From: Chloroflexota bacterium
GTDB lineage: Bacteria; Chloroflexota; Ktedonobacteria; Ktedonobacterales; Ktedonobacteraceae
DNA: 64,000 nt
NCBI GenBank assembly: GCA_005881495.1
Contig: VBHI01000325.1
Coordinates: 46,104 to 110,103 of the forward strand
Reading direction: 5' to 3'
A model generated the notes under the pieces. It searched no databases, was not told where the DNA came from, and was given only the letters and a program-made list of their open reading frames with translations. Below, piece after piece: positions 33,384 to 42,613 of the stretch. Position 1 is the first letter of the stretch, and the number at the start of each line of letters is the position of its first letter. Made by a program: the position numbers and the translations under genes.

Positions 33384-34184
33384 ATGTCATTATCACAAGT
33401 AGATGCCACATCGCAACAGCGCTCGCCGGAGCCAGTCTATATGCTTGGTGTGCGAGTTGATCGTCTCTCGCAGCGAGCGGTGCTCGACCGCATAGAGCAG
33501 GTGATTGCCCGCAGGCGAGCTAGCAATCAAACCCTGCCCTGCCAGCAGATTGTCACCGTTAACCCGGAGTTTGTCATGGCGGCACAGCACAACAAGGATT
33601 TTCGCGCTGCCATCAATGCTGCCGCTTTGGTTATAGCGGATGGGGCGGGAGTTGTATGGGCGGCGCGCTACCTGCAGCGCCCTGTACCTGAACGTGTGAC
33701 CGGCACCGATCTGCTTCCGCCATTGGCGCAGCGTTGTGCTCGATCTGGCTACCGGCTCTATCTGCTTGGCGCGGCGCCTGGAGTCGCGGAAGCCGCGGCA
33801 GCGCGTTTGCAAACACTAGCTCCAGGGCTGGAGATCGCAGGAACCTATGCAGGTTCGCCTGCCACCGGCGAAGAAGATGGTATTCTTGAGCGCGTGCAAG
33901 CCGCCCAGGCCGACGTGTTGTGCGTAGCATACGGTGCCCCGGCGCAGGAACTGTGGATATGGCGCAATCTGGCACGACTCCCCGTCGCGGTGGCAATGGG
34001 CATTGGTGGCGCTTACGATTTTCTCTCGGGACATCAAAAGCGTGCACCGCAATTCATGCGCAAGATGGGATTGGAATGGCTCTATCGTCTCTATCGTGAG
34101 CCGTGGCGCTGGCGGCGTATGCTGGCTTTGCCGCGCTTTGCCGTGCAGGTCATTTGGAGGGGTCGTAAAAACCATGGCGCTTAA
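33384..34184 (+). CDS. WecG/TagA/CpsF family glycosyltransferase
   Basis: GT26-family enzyme that adds an N-acetylmannosamine-type sugar to a lipid-linked GlcNAc acceptor, the second step of several surface-glycan pathways. Motifs: VTVNPEFVMAAQHNKDF, ADGAGVVWAARYL, YLLGAAPGVAEAAA, YGAPAQELW and GIGGAYDFLSGHQKRAP. Length 266 residues is usual. It begins 4 bp after DUF503 and overlaps the next gene by 11 bp, showing tight coupling to a heptose-type kinase. Confidence 0.93.
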   Translation: MSLSQVDATSQQRSPEPVYMLGVRVDRLSQRAVLDRIEQVIARRRASNQTLPCQQIVTVNPEFVMAAQHNKDFRAAINAAALVIADGAGVVWAARYLQRPVPERVTGTDLLPPLAQRCARSGYRLYLLGAAPGVAEAAAARLQTLAPGLEIAGTYAGSPATGEEDGILERVQAAQADVLCVAYGAPAQELWIWRNLARLPVAVAMGIGGAYDFLSGHQKRAPQFMRKMGLEWLYRLYREPWRWRRMLALPRFAVQVIWRGRKNHGA

Positions 34185-35202
34185 TAAGTCGTTGCCGGGT
34201 TATAGCAGTGCGCGTTTGCGCTCGCTCATTGATAGTTTCAGCAGTAAGCGCCTACTGGTCATCGGTGACATGGTGGCTGATGAATACCTGATCGGCAATC
34301 CTACCCGTATCGCGCGCGATGCCCCGGTCCTGATCCTGGAATTGTATGAGGAGCGTACTGTCCCCGGTGGCGCAACCAATGTGGCGGTCAACACTCGTAC
34401 GTTGGGCGCTGATGTCTTCCTGGCAGGCGTCGTTGGTGATGATGTGCCCGGCCGCAACCTGCGCCATGCCATCAGCAAACTCGGGATGCACCAGGAAGGT
34501 CTTGTCACTGATCCCTATCGTCCCACCTCGACCAAGACGCGTATTTTGGCTGGCAGTCCCCAGATTGTCCAGCAGCATATAGTGCGCATCGATCGCGTAG
34601 ACACCTCCGAGGTGGGCGAACCGAGCAAAGGTCGCATGCTTGAGTATATACGGCAGGTCTTGCCCTCAATGGACGCACTTGTCCTGTCGGATTATGAAAA
34701 CGGCGTGATCAACCCCGACATCGTCAAACTTTGTATTCCCATGGCCCGTGAACTGCAGAAGGTCATCGTGGTGGACTCACACGGATCGCTCTCCCGTTTT
34801 CAGGGCGTCACAGCTTTGACTCCCAATCAACCGGAGGCGGAACTCTCTGTTGGTATGACCATCAGGACAGAGGACGATTTGCACGAGGCGGGGAACAGGC
34901 TGCTCGAGGGGAGCCATGCCCGAGGCGTGCTGATTACTCGTGGTGCTGAGGGTATGAGCCTTTTTGAGGTGAGCAAACCCCCTCTCCATCTCCCTATCCA
35001 CCAGCTTGATCACCACGCCAGCGAAATTGTAGATACAAATGGTGCAGGCGATACCGTTGCTGCCACCTTTACACTGGCCCTTACCTGCGGCGCCAGTATG
35101 GCGGAGGCGGCCTATATCGCCAATGCCGCTGCTGCCCTGGTGGTCCGTCGATTGGGCTGTGCCAGTAATACCCCTGAAGAATTGATGAGCGTCATCGCAT
35201 GA
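34174..35202 (+). CDS. PfkB-family kinase, HldE kinase domain (RfaE1/HldA-like)
   Basis: Probable D-glycero-D-manno-heptose-7-phosphate kinase. Motifs are the PfkB signatures PGGATNVAVNTRTLG and DTNGAGDTVAATF (catalytic Asp in GAGD). RLLVIGDMVADEYLIG at the N-terminus and RIARDAPVLI are characteristic of the RfaE1/HldE kinase subgroup. Start is the ATG at 34174, 11 bp inside the upstream gene; the longer frame from 33934 is its shadow. 342 residues. The next gene, a nucleotidyltransferase of the second HldE half, overlaps by 4 bp. Confidence 0.88.
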   Translation: MALNKSLPGYSSARLRSLIDSFSSKRLLVIGDMVADEYLIGNPTRIARDAPVLILELYEERTVPGGATNVAVNTRTLGADVFLAGVVGDDVPGRNLRHAISKLGMHQEGLVTDPYRPTSTKTRILAGSPQIVQQHIVRIDRVDTSEVGEPSKGRMLEYIRQVLPSMDALVLSDYENGVINPDIVKLCIPMARELQKVIVVDSHGSLSRFQGVTALTPNQPEAELSVGMTIRTEDDLHEAGNRLLEGSHARGVLITRGAEGMSLFEVSKPPLHLPIHQLDHHASEIVDTNGAGDTVAATFTLALTCGASMAEAAYIANAAAALVVRRLGCASNTPEELMSVIA

Positions 35203-35732
35203 ACAAACTATTGTACGATACACAACGCAAGATCCTGGCCCGTGACGAGCTTGCCAGGGAGGTCAAACGCAGACAACAGGCGGGAGAGCGTGCTGTCTTC
35301 ACCAATGGCTGCTTTGATCTGCTGCACCTTGGCCATGTACGCTATTTACAGGAAGCCAGGGCACAGGGCGATTTTTTGATCCTGGGCCTCAACGACGACG
35401 CTGGCGTTCGCGCGCTAAAAGGGGCGGGTAGACCACTGGTACCAGAGCAAGAGCGTGCCGGAATCCTGGCCGCGCTCAGCTGTGTCGATTACCTCACCGT
35501 CTTCGCCGAGCCAACAGCCAGCCCTCTGGTGCGCTTGCTCCAGCCGGCGATTTACGTCAAGGGCGGCGATTATGCGAACGCAGATAGCCATCTGCCAGAT
35601 ACAAGCCGTTTGCCAGAGGCAAAGGTCGTCCAGGAATACGGTGGCAGCGTGCGTTTAATCCCATATCTGCCAAACCATTCAACCACCGAATTGATCGCGG
35701 CTATCAAACGGCTTCCGGAGCCGTCTTCATAA
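35199..35732 (+). CDS. Nucleotidyltransferase, HldE C-terminal-domain type (RfaE2/HldB-like)
   Basis: Adds AMP (or CMP) to heptose-1-phosphate or a similar sugar phosphate. The cytidylyltransferase-fold motifs are TNGCFDLLHLGHVRYL (HxGH), GLNDDAGVRALKG, EPTASPLVRLLQP and the STT motif in HSTTELI. The extra N-terminal 20 residues (TQRKILARDELA) are usual for RfaE2. ATGA overlap with the kinase gene indicates coupling. Together they form the split form of HldE. Confidence 0.9.
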   Translation: MNKLLYDTQRKILARDELAREVKRRQQAGERAVFTNGCFDLLHLGHVRYLQEARAQGDFLILGLNDDAGVRALKGAGRPLVPEQERAGILAALSCVDYLTVFAEPTASPLVRLLQPAIYVKGGDYANADSHLPDTSRLPEAKVVQEYGGSVRLIPYLPNHSTTELIAAIKRLPEPSS

Positions 35733-35815
35733 TATCTTCATAATTCATAATATGAATGTTTGCGCGGAGTGAATAATTTTTATGTGCGCAGTCGTCCAGG
35801 GAGACCTTTGTATTT

Positions 35816-37543
35816 ATGGCAAAAGACTCTATTGAAGAATCAAAAACTCAAATGGAAGCAGTGCCCTTTATAGAAGCGGGCACCGCTGGAACTATGCCGG
35901 AGCTATCGCCTATCCCTCTTGAGGAGAGTTCCACACAGGAGGCGTTACCAGGAGAACGCCGCCACATCGTCAAGTCGGCCACACTGGTCATGCTCGGAAA
36001 CCTGGGCAGCAGCGTAATGGGCATGGTGCGGCAGCAGGTGGTGGCCTCTTTTGGGCAAAGTATCGCTAGCCCATTCCTCTCCGCCATTACCCCCGCTCAG
36101 ATCTTCAATGACTTTCTCATCAACGGTTCTATTAATGGGGCCTTAGTCCCGACCTTTAATGACTATGCCGCGCCTGAAAAGCGCGAACAGCTGCGTCGCC
36201 TTGTTTTCACCCTGGTCAATCTCGTGTTTCTGAATATGTTGACCGCGGCTATTGTCTTTCTCTTTATTGCCCCCTGGTTTATCAGTAACATCCAGGTGCG
36301 GGGCTATACCCCACAAGAGAAGCTGCTCACCACGCAATTTGCGCGCATCATCTTCTTCTCGCTATTGGCCTTGGGACCCTTCGCGGTGTTGCAAGCCGCT
36401 CTCTTTGCGCGTAAAGAGTTTGGCTGGCCTGCCGTCGCCACCGCCGCGTACCATATTGGTATCATTATTGGGGCGCTCGTGGGCGCGCTCGTTGGAGACT
36501 ATTACCTGGGGACATACGGTCTGGCTTTTGGGGTGTTGTTGGGCGCTGCTGGCGAAATCGCTCTGCTGCTCCCAGGGCTGCGCAACCAGCGACTCCGCTA
36601 CATGTTTGTGCTCGATCTCAAGCAGCCGGCGCTGCGTCGCATCCTGAAACTCTACGCGCCTATCGCCCTCAGTTTCCTGGTCAGCGCCTTTTTTATCATT
36701 CTCGATCAATCCCTTGCCACGCAAACTCCCGGCATCGGGAGGGATCCAGGCGCAGCCAACTATCTCGCCATGCGCGTCTCCACTACGCTGATCCAGTTCC
36801 CGGCAGGATTAGTCGCGACCGCGCTCTCAGTAGCAGTGTTGCCGACGCTGGCAGAGCACGCGAGAACTGTTGAACTTGAGCGCTTCAAAAAAACACTGCT
36901 GCTGGGCTTTCGCCTTGGCCTGCTCCTAATGATTCCCGCCGCCGCTGGCCTCATGGTAATGGGTTTACCGATTGTGACCCTGATCTATCAGCATGGCAAA
37001 TTCACAACGCACAATTCGCAGCTCACAACGCTTGCACTGCAACTCTATGCCTTCCAGTTGCCCTTTGTGGCTATCGACCAGCTCTTGCTCTCGGCATTTT
37101 ATGCCCGTAAAAACACCGTCACTCCGGTTATCGTCAGCTTTGTTTGTTATGGCAGCTATCTTGCTATCGCCCTGCCCTTCTGGCGGACCATTGGCATGCC
37201 TGCTCTCGTTGTTGCCAACACTGTACAGAACTCCTTCCACGCCGTCATCCTACTGGTTTTGTTGCGTATGGCTATCGGCCCTCTGCGCGTGCGCGAGATC
37301 GTACCTGCCTTCTTAAAAATCAGCGTAGCGACCGCTGCCATGGTTGCCGTCGCCTGGGGCCTACAACTGCTGCTGGCTCATGTAGGACTGTTCTCCCTCA
37401 ATCATTTGTCAGGTCAGTTCCTGACGGTAATAGTCATTGGCCTCATCGCGGTGGGAGTATATGTTGGTGGAGTAATGGTATTGCGAGTGGAGGAGGTTGG
37501 GTTGATGAAGGGCATCGTTTTGGCGAAGTTAGGGAAAAGATAG
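35816..37543 (+). CDS. murJ: MurJ/MviN-family lipid flippase
   Basis: Polytopic membrane protein (about 14 helices) of the MOP superfamily. MurJ flips lipid II for peptidoglycan synthesis. The conserved start of the MviN domain is MLGNLGSSVMGMVRQQVVASFGQ, then NDFLINGSINGALVPTF and FILDQSLATQTPG. About 60 acidic residues precede the first helix. Length 575 residues. Position after the heptose genes could mean it exports a glycan intermediate rather than, or as well as, lipid II. Confidence 0.9.
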   Translation: MAKDSIEESKTQMEAVPFIEAGTAGTMPELSPIPLEESSTQEALPGERRHIVKSATLVMLGNLGSSVMGMVRQQVVASFGQSIASPFLSAITPAQIFNDFLINGSINGALVPTFNDYAAPEKREQLRRLVFTLVNLVFLNMLTAAIVFLFIAPWFISNIQVRGYTPQEKLLTTQFARIIFFSLLALGPFAVLQAALFARKEFGWPAVATAAYHIGIIIGALVGALVGDYYLGTYGLAFGVLLGAAGEIALLLPGLRNQRLRYMFVLDLKQPALRRILKLYAPIALSFLVSAFFIILDQSLATQTPGIGRDPGAANYLAMRVSTTLIQFPAGLVATALSVAVLPTLAEHARTVELERFKKTLLLGFRLGLLLMIPAAAGLMVMGLPIVTLIYQHGKFTTHNSQLTTLALQLYAFQLPFVAIDQLLLSAFYARKNTVTPVIVSFVCYGSYLAIALPFWRTIGMPALVVANTVQNSFHAVILLVLLRMAIGPLRVREIVPAFLKISVATAAMVAVAWGLQLLLAHVGLFSLNHLSGQFLTVIVIGLIAVGVYVGGVMVLRVEEVGLMKGIVLAKLGKR

Positions 37544-37560
37544 AGCTTTTTTGGGAAATG

Positions 37561-37617
37561 CTGTTGTTTGCCCAGTACCAGCCGCGCGGCTGGTACTGGG
37601 CAAACAACAGCATTTTT
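37561..37617 (+). terminator. Terminator after murJ
   Basis: A perfect palindrome of 50 bp (left arm CTGTTGTTTGCCCAGTACC, arms 37561-37610) is followed by CATTTTTT. Confidence 0.93.
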
Positions 37618-37838
37618 TATGGCGAGTATAATCGCTGCCATGAATTTTAGCAAGACGAGGTTAAGCATTTTTTAAGCTTCACTCGGGAAAAATAAGAAAG
37701 TGCATTGCTCATCTTAAGAGAGTTTAGTATCTGCTTAGAGAAGCTTAAAGCAGAGCTTATAAGGGTCAAAAATCCTTGTAAAGTACACAAAAAGAGGCTA
37801 CCCTGATATGCAGATAACAGAAAGAGGAGTACCTGAAT

Positions 37839-38456
37839 ATGCTGATACAAACAACATCAAACATACACACGATAGATATTACTGATGGAGATTTGGCAGA
37901 ACAAACACTGGCCGGCAACCCATACGCCTTTGAGGATCTTGTAAAGCGCTACAGTACACCGCTGTTTAACTTCATCTATCGCTTCCTGGGCGACTATGAC
38001 CAGGCCTGCGATATCTTACAACACGTATTTATTCAGTTATATAGCTCCTTGAGCAGCCTGCGTACAGACAAGCCGTTAAAAGCATGGCTTTTCCAGGTCG
38101 CGCGTAATCGCTGCCTTGATGAACTGCGCCGCAAGCGAGTCATTCATTTCTCGGAATTAGAGTCGGTGAACGATGACGAAGAACTCTCGCCTCTAGCAAC
38201 CATTCCCGCTAACGATCCGCTCCCTGAAGAATTAGCAGAGCAAAGCGACCTGCAGCAGCGCCTGCAAGAAGCTATCCAGACCTTACCCATCAAGTTCCGC
38301 TCAGTGGTGCTGTTGCGCTATGCTGGTCAACTCAGTTTTTCTGAGATTGGCCAGATACTCAATATGCCCGAAGCAACGGCCAAGACCTACTATCAACGCG
38401 CCAAACCGCTCCTTCGCGCGGCTTTGATGAACCAGGTTGAGTACACCGCTCACTAA
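37839..38456 (+). CDS. ECF-type RNA polymerase sigma factor
   Basis: Sigma-70 family protein of 205 residues with region 2 (ALAGNPYAFEDLVKRYSTPLFNFIYRFLGDYDQACDILQHVFIQLY pattern, residues 24-70) and region 4 (LPIKFRSVVLLRYAGQLSFSEIGQILNMPEATAKTYYQRA). No classical anti-sigma gene follows. A 70-residue acidic ORF lies 141 bp downstream beyond a terminator-like hairpin. Confidence 0.93.
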   Translation: MLIQTTSNIHTIDITDGDLAEQTLAGNPYAFEDLVKRYSTPLFNFIYRFLGDYDQACDILQHVFIQLYSSLSSLRTDKPLKAWLFQVARNRCLDELRRKRVIHFSELESVNDDEELSPLATIPANDPLPEELAEQSDLQQRLQEAIQTLPIKFRSVVLLRYAGQLSFSEIGQILNMPEATAKTYYQRAKPLLRAALMNQVEYTAH

Positions 38457-38461
38457 ACAAA

Positions 38462-38520
38462 CAGCAGAGCGAAAAAAGTGGACTCCCAGTGATATAGGTG
38501 TCCATTTTTTCGCCCTGCTG
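38462..38520. terminator. Terminator-like hairpin after the ECF sigma gene
   Basis: CAGCAG-GCGAAAAAAGTGGAC pairs with GTCCATTTTTTCGC-CTGCTG around a loop of about 16 nt. T-rich on one arm. Confidence 0.75.
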
Positions 38521-38597
38521 TTTTGAAACCGCTCTCTTTTCCCATTCGTGTAACATAAAAGGTAAGAAAAATAAGAAAGATTAGAGGGCATTAAGAA

Positions 38598-38810
38598 ATG
38601 CAGCATGCACATGATTCCTCATACATGGACAATGAACAAACATATGACGATATTGATATACTTCTCAGCCAATTGAAAATGATAGAGCCCCCGCCGGCGA
38701 TTATTGCACGCATTCTCGGTCAGGTACAGGCCCAGACAATCGGTGGGAAGATTCCTTCTCAACCTCTGACGTGGCACCATATGGATAACGACATTGATCA
38801 GGGGAAGTGA
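38598..38810 (+). CDS. Small acidic hypothetical protein
   Basis: 70 residues, no membrane helix: DDIDILLSQLKMIEPPPAIIARILGQVQAQ, predicted helical, which resembles the cytoplasmic start of zf-HC2-type anti-sigma proteins but without the Cys/His ligands. It follows the ECF gene but lies beyond the hairpin at 38462-38520. No strong ribosome site is evident (AAGAAATG only). It could be a remnant anti-sigma N-terminus or an unrelated small protein. Confidence 0.45.
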   Translation: MQHAHDSSYMDNEQTYDDIDILLSQLKMIEPPPAIIARILGQVQAQTIGGKIPSQPLTWHHMDNDIDQGK

Positions 38811-38920
38811 ATCCTGTCAATTCGTTTCTATTTATTCGCCTATCCCTAAAGAATAGAATGAGTATTTAACATATTACTCTATCTTTTCTATGGCATAATA
38901 TGTTACACTTTGTTTAGTAC

Positions 38921-38980
38921 ACGGGCCTGGCGGCCTGTAATTGGTGAACAACGGGCCTGTCGGCCTGTAATTGGTCAACA
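38921..38980. repeat. Two tandem 30-bp direct repeats upstream of phoU
   Basis: ACGGGCCTG(G/T)CGGCCTGTAA followed by TTGGT(G/C)AACA occurs at 38921-38950 and again at 38951-38980 with only two mismatches. Each unit has GGCC inverted within it. The tandem block ends 69 bp before the phoU start and could be a binding site for a regulator. Confidence 0.8.
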
Positions 38981-39049
38981 TATGAAAAATCTTGATGGTA
39001 TTACGTATGAAGTAACAGCGGCATACATAGCAGCAGAAGGAGTGGTTGT

Positions 39050-39814
39050 ATGACAAGAACTGTTCTGGACAAAGAACTGCAAGCACTGGATGAACAAATC
39101 ATTGGATTAGGGTCTCTGGTAGATGATGCTTTGGCAAAAGCCTTGGAAGCCTTGGAGACCGGCGATATAGCCAAAGCGGGTTTAGTAATAGAGGCCGATG
39201 CACTTATTGATAGCCTGCGGGCAGCTGTTGAGGAACATGCTATCCGCTTATTGACGCTGCAGCAGCCTCTCGGCGGGCGCGATCTGCGCTATCTCACCTC
39301 AGCGCTTGCCATTGCGGGCGATCTTGAACGCACCGGTGATGGGGCTGCAGGAATCGCACAGATCATCTTGCGTATGACGCCACTACATACTGATGAAAGG
39401 TTGGAAGTGAAGATAGCCGCTACCTCCGGGGTCAAGGTGGGTGGTGAGAGCGAAATTACCGAAGCCTCTATCATGCGTGGCATACTCGAACTGGGAAGCG
39501 AAGCCCGGCGCATCCTGCAGGGCACAATGGATGCGTTCGCTCGACGAGATGTCGAGGCGGCGAAGCGCATCTGGGAAGAGGACGACGTGGTGGATGTTCG
39601 CTACCACCTGGTGCGCCATGATTTGATGGCATTGATGACCGGCGCTCGGGCAATCCCTGCTCTGCAGAGTGATGCACTCATTTTACAACGTGTGACCTAC
39701 CTGCTCTGGATTGCTCACAAACTCGAGCGCGTTGCCGACCATGGTAGCAATATCTGCGAGCGTATTGTCTTCATCCTGGAAGGCGAGCCCAGAATTATAC
39801 GCACCCAGGAATAA
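39050..39814 (+). CDS. phoU: PhoU family phosphate regulatory protein
   Basis: Two PhoU helical domains. MTRTVLDKELQALDEQIIGLGSLVDDAL is the first-domain start, HAIRLLTLQQPLGGRDLRYLTSALAIAGDLERTGD the characteristic repeat and HKLERVADHGSNICERIVF the second-domain metal-type motif. PhoU links the Pst transporter to PhoR and represses phosphate uptake. About 25 residues (EVKIAATSGVKVGGES) form an atypical insert after the first domain. No pst or pho genes are nearby. Length 254. Confidence 0.92.
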   Translation: MTRTVLDKELQALDEQIIGLGSLVDDALAKALEALETGDIAKAGLVIEADALIDSLRAAVEEHAIRLLTLQQPLGGRDLRYLTSALAIAGDLERTGDGAAGIAQIILRMTPLHTDERLEVKIAATSGVKVGGESEITEASIMRGILELGSEARRILQGTMDAFARRDVEAAKRIWEEDDVVDVRYHLVRHDLMALMTGARAIPALQSDALILQRVTYLLWIAHKLERVADHGSNICERIVFILEGEPRIIRTQE

Positions 39815-39835
39815 TACGTTTCCCTTAATACGTAA

Positions 39836-39890
39836 AAAACATGAGACATCCCGCAGCGGGCAAGTTTCGCGCTGTCTCATGTTTATTTTT
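39836..39890 (+). terminator. Terminator after phoU
   Basis: AAACATGAGACA pairs with TGTCTCATGTTT across about 23 nt that contain a smaller hairpin, followed by ATTTTT. Confidence 0.8.
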
Positions 39891-40107
39891 GACTTTCTGA
39901 CCTCAGCCACGCCTTTTGAAAACTCGGAATTGTTCAATCTGCAAGCAGAAGTGTATCGCTAGAATCCTGTGCTGTTCCTTACAATCTTTTTACATTATTC
40001 TGTGGAATTCCTGATGATCACAGATTACAATATCTACAGATCAAAAAGTAATTGTGTTTATATTGAAACTAGTACTACCTGTCCATAAACTACGGAGGAA
40101 TATAGCT

Positions 40108-41379
40108 ATGTCACAGCCTTATAATGAACAGGCTACACCCTACCAGGAAGGGCAGAGCGCAGCATACGCTAAGAATGTCTCCGCCCCAACGGAGCCATAC
40201 CATCCTGCCCCTGGCAGTATGCCGAATTATACGCCGCAGCCGCAACATCCTTCAAGGGGCCTGCGCACGGGAGCCACTATCGCACTGACCGTGTTACTCG
40301 CGGTTGTCTTTGGCACGGGCTTATTTGCCGGCTGGCAGTTTGGCCACAGCTCCACCGTCTCTAACCAGCCTACTACAAGCCAGTTGCAACCCGGCACCAA
40401 TCCAGCTCCAACCGTACCTGCTCTCACCAGCAATAATATAGAAGCGGTGCGCGAGGCCGTCATTGCCAAAGTGCGACCCGCGGTTGTCCAGATAAACGTC
40501 ACCACACAGAGTGGTGCGGCACTGGGTTCCGGGGTCATCATTGACCGTCGCGGTTATATCGTCACTAATAATCACGTTGTTAGTGGAGCACAAAGCATAG
40601 AGGTGGTGCTTTATGATGGCACCAGCATCAAAAATGTTCAACTGGTGGGAACCGACCCTGCTGATGACCTCGCTATCCTGAAGATCACTCCCCCTGCCTC
40701 GAATTTAACTGTGGCAACCCTGGGTGACTCCTCAAAGCTGCAGGTTGGGCAGGATGTCATGGCTATCGGTAATCCTCTGGGTATCACCCAGACGGTGACG
40801 AATGGTATCGTCAGCGCGCTTGGGCGCAATGTTTCTGAGGGCCAGGGTGGCGCAACCATTCCCAATGCAATTCAAACCGACGCAGCCATCAATCCGGGCA
40901 ATAGCGGCGGAGCTTTGGTAGATATGCAGGGCAACCTGGTTGGAATCCCCACCTTGACGGCTATTGACCCTGAATTCAATACCCCGGCCAACGGTGTCGG
41001 CTTCGCGATACCATCCAATCGTGTCAACTTTGTCGCGACCCAGATCATTCAAACCGGTAAGGTGACGCATACCGGCCGCGCCGTATTAGGTGTGAGAGTC
41101 GCTACTGTCGATGCCACCCTGGCCGCGCAGGACAACCTTTCCGTCGATCACGGTGTGTTGATTGTCAGCGTTGTACAGAACGGCGCAGCCGACCAGGCTC
41201 ATCTACAAGCCGGTGATGTTATCGTAAAAGTCGACGATAAGCAAGTGACCGACACTTCTTCGTTGGGCGATGCCCTGATCAGCAAAAGCCCTGGCGATAC
41301 GGTCTCCGTACAGATCTATCGTGGCAACCAGCAGATGACGGTCAGCGTCAAGTTGGGTGAACTGCAAGCAGGCAACTAA
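40108..41379 (+). CDS. HtrA/DegP-like serine protease with PDZ domain
   Basis: Membrane-anchored trypsin-like protease. A Pro-rich cytoplasmic N-terminus is followed by one helix (about 54-75, ALTVLLAVVFGTGLFAGW). The catalytic triad is visible: His in IVTNNHVV, Asp in DDLAILKI, Ser in NPGNSGGAL. The PDZ domain covers about 330-420 (LGVRVATVD...GDVIVKVDDKQV). GGAGG precedes the ATG at 40108. Role is envelope quality control. Length 423 residues. Confidence 0.95.
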   Translation: MSQPYNEQATPYQEGQSAAYAKNVSAPTEPYHPAPGSMPNYTPQPQHPSRGLRTGATIALTVLLAVVFGTGLFAGWQFGHSSTVSNQPTTSQLQPGTNPAPTVPALTSNNIEAVREAVIAKVRPAVVQINVTTQSGAALGSGVIIDRRGYIVTNNHVVSGAQSIEVVLYDGTSIKNVQLVGTDPADDLAILKITPPASNLTVATLGDSSKLQVGQDVMAIGNPLGITQTVTNGIVSALGRNVSEGQGGATIPNAIQTDAAINPGNSGGALVDMQGNLVGIPTLTAIDPEFNTPANGVGFAIPSNRVNFVATQIIQTGKVTHTGRAVLGVRVATVDATLAAQDNLSVDHGVLIVSVVQNGAADQAHLQAGDVIVKVDDKQVTDTSSLGDALISKSPGDTVSVQIYRGNQQMTVSVKLGELQAGN

Positions 41380-41394
41380 GCAACTACATTAGTC

Positions 41395-41450
41395 AAATGA
41401 CACAGGAAGCCCCCAGCACATCGATGTGCTGGGGGCTTCCTGTGTCATTT
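41395..41450. terminator. Bidirectional terminator
   Basis: A perfect palindrome with arms of about 27 bp (GAAGCCCCCAGCACAT core) with AAATGACA on the left and TGTCATTT on the right. It separates the convergent HtrA-like gene and the seven-helix membrane gene. Confidence 0.92.
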
Positions 41451-41455
41451 CTGGT

Positions 41456-42220
41456 TCAGGTTGTGCTCTGCAGCGCATCCACATTCTTCTCCTGACCTTT
41501 TTGTTTGGCTGGGGTTGCTGGATGGCGTGCCCGGCTGGCGAGCAGGACGCCAATAAAGAACACCATCCAGCCGAAAGTCATAACCAGCCAGAAAACGTTT
41601 TTCACCCCCAGGCGGGCCGTATAGCCGGCTAAAGCATTGATCAGATCGCCCGCGAGGATCAATATATTCGCCACGAGCAACGTCTCTGAACCCTGGCGGC
41701 GATGCACTTTCCAGGCGGAATAGATGGCCACGCCAGCGACCGCTACAACCCCGAGCGAATTCAAAATAATAATGGTTATCAGCCAGAGACCTGTGCTGGG
41801 TTGCAAGATGCCTGTACCGGGCGTGCCCGCGATCTGGCTCAGTTGCTGCCTATCAACGTTGGTGAAAGCGATGAGGAATACAGCCAGCACGCTCAGCGCC
41901 AACAGTACGGCCAGACAGATGCGTGTTATCCGAGCGCTTGCCACCAGCGCAATGCTGCCTAGGCCAAGCCAGGCAGAAATCAACGCTCCGCCCAGGATGT
42001 AGTAGATGCGGAAGAACAGTACTCCGATGTCACTGGCAGGGTGCACCAGTATCATCACTACATAGGCCAGCGTGGCAAAGAAGGCCATAAAGAGTGCTAT
42101 TGCCCAGAATAACTGGTACACACGATGACGCCGTAGATACTGGCGCAATACTACTCCCGCAAAAAGCCCCGTCACAATCACATTGATGATCAGGAAGAGT
42201 AATAAAATATTGTTGTTCAT
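41456..42220 (-). CDS. Hypothetical seven-helix membrane protein
   Basis: 254 residues with about seven hydrophobic helices starting at residue 3 (ILLLFLIINVIVTGLFAGVVL), connected by short charged loops (RQYLRRHRVYQLFW). The C-terminus is cytoplasmic-looking and basic (RARHPATPAKQKGQEK). The pattern of even spacing is as in many Chloroflexota hypothetical proteins. No family assigned. Ends inside the palindrome shared with the HtrA-like gene. Confidence 0.75.
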   Translation of the reverse strand: MNNNILLLFLIINVIVTGLFAGVVLRQYLRRHRVYQLFWAIALFMAFFATLAYVVMILVHPASDIGVLFFRIYYILGGALISAWLGLGSIALVASARITRICLAVLLALSVLAVFLIAFTNVDRQQLSQIAGTPGTGILQPSTGLWLITIIILNSLGVVAVAGVAIYSAWKVHRRQGSETLLVANILILAGDLINALAGYTARLGVKNVFWLVMTFGWMVFFIGVLLASRARHPATPAKQKGQEKNVDALQSTT

Positions 42221-42522
42221 CTTGCTCCTCTAAATAAACTGTTTTGAAGGTAAAATCTACAAAAAACTCTAGCCTTCCTGAGAAAAAGTATGAAAAACCC
42301 CATCTATTTCTATGCTTTTATATAATAAGGCTTCTTTCATCAAAACGTCAATCTTTTCCCCTCGTCCTTTTAGGTATGCGATATACGTGCTTCTTGCAAC
42401 AATCGTCATATATAATGAGAGGGGTGGACATTTGACACCAACAGCGATACGTAGTATTTTCTACCAACAATAGCGCTCAAAAGAGATCTTGGTGATAACA
42501 GAAGCTCATACATCTTACGTTG

Positions 42523-42552
42523 CTTCAACTGGACCAGCTATTACAGTTGAAG
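42523..42552. promoter_or_regulatory. Hairpin upstream of the acetate-kinase-family gene
   Basis: CTTCAACTG (42523-42531) pairs with CAGTTGAAG (42544-42552) across 12 nt, ending 61 nt before the start. It is the only structure seen in the 393-bp gap 42221-42613; the left half of that gap is AT-rich with no gene. Confidence 0.5.
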
Positions 42553-42613
42553 TAATCAAGCAGAAACATGGAAGCGAATTAGCCGCAATAGCGCGTTGTA
42601 TAAGGAATTGCTC

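Noticed and set aside
33393..34578. Several 100-140-residue minus-strand ORFs under the glycan genes
   Set aside because: Antisense shadows of well-supported genes.
38921..38980. CRISPR array
   Set aside because: Only two directly adjacent units without spacers and no cas genes in the window.
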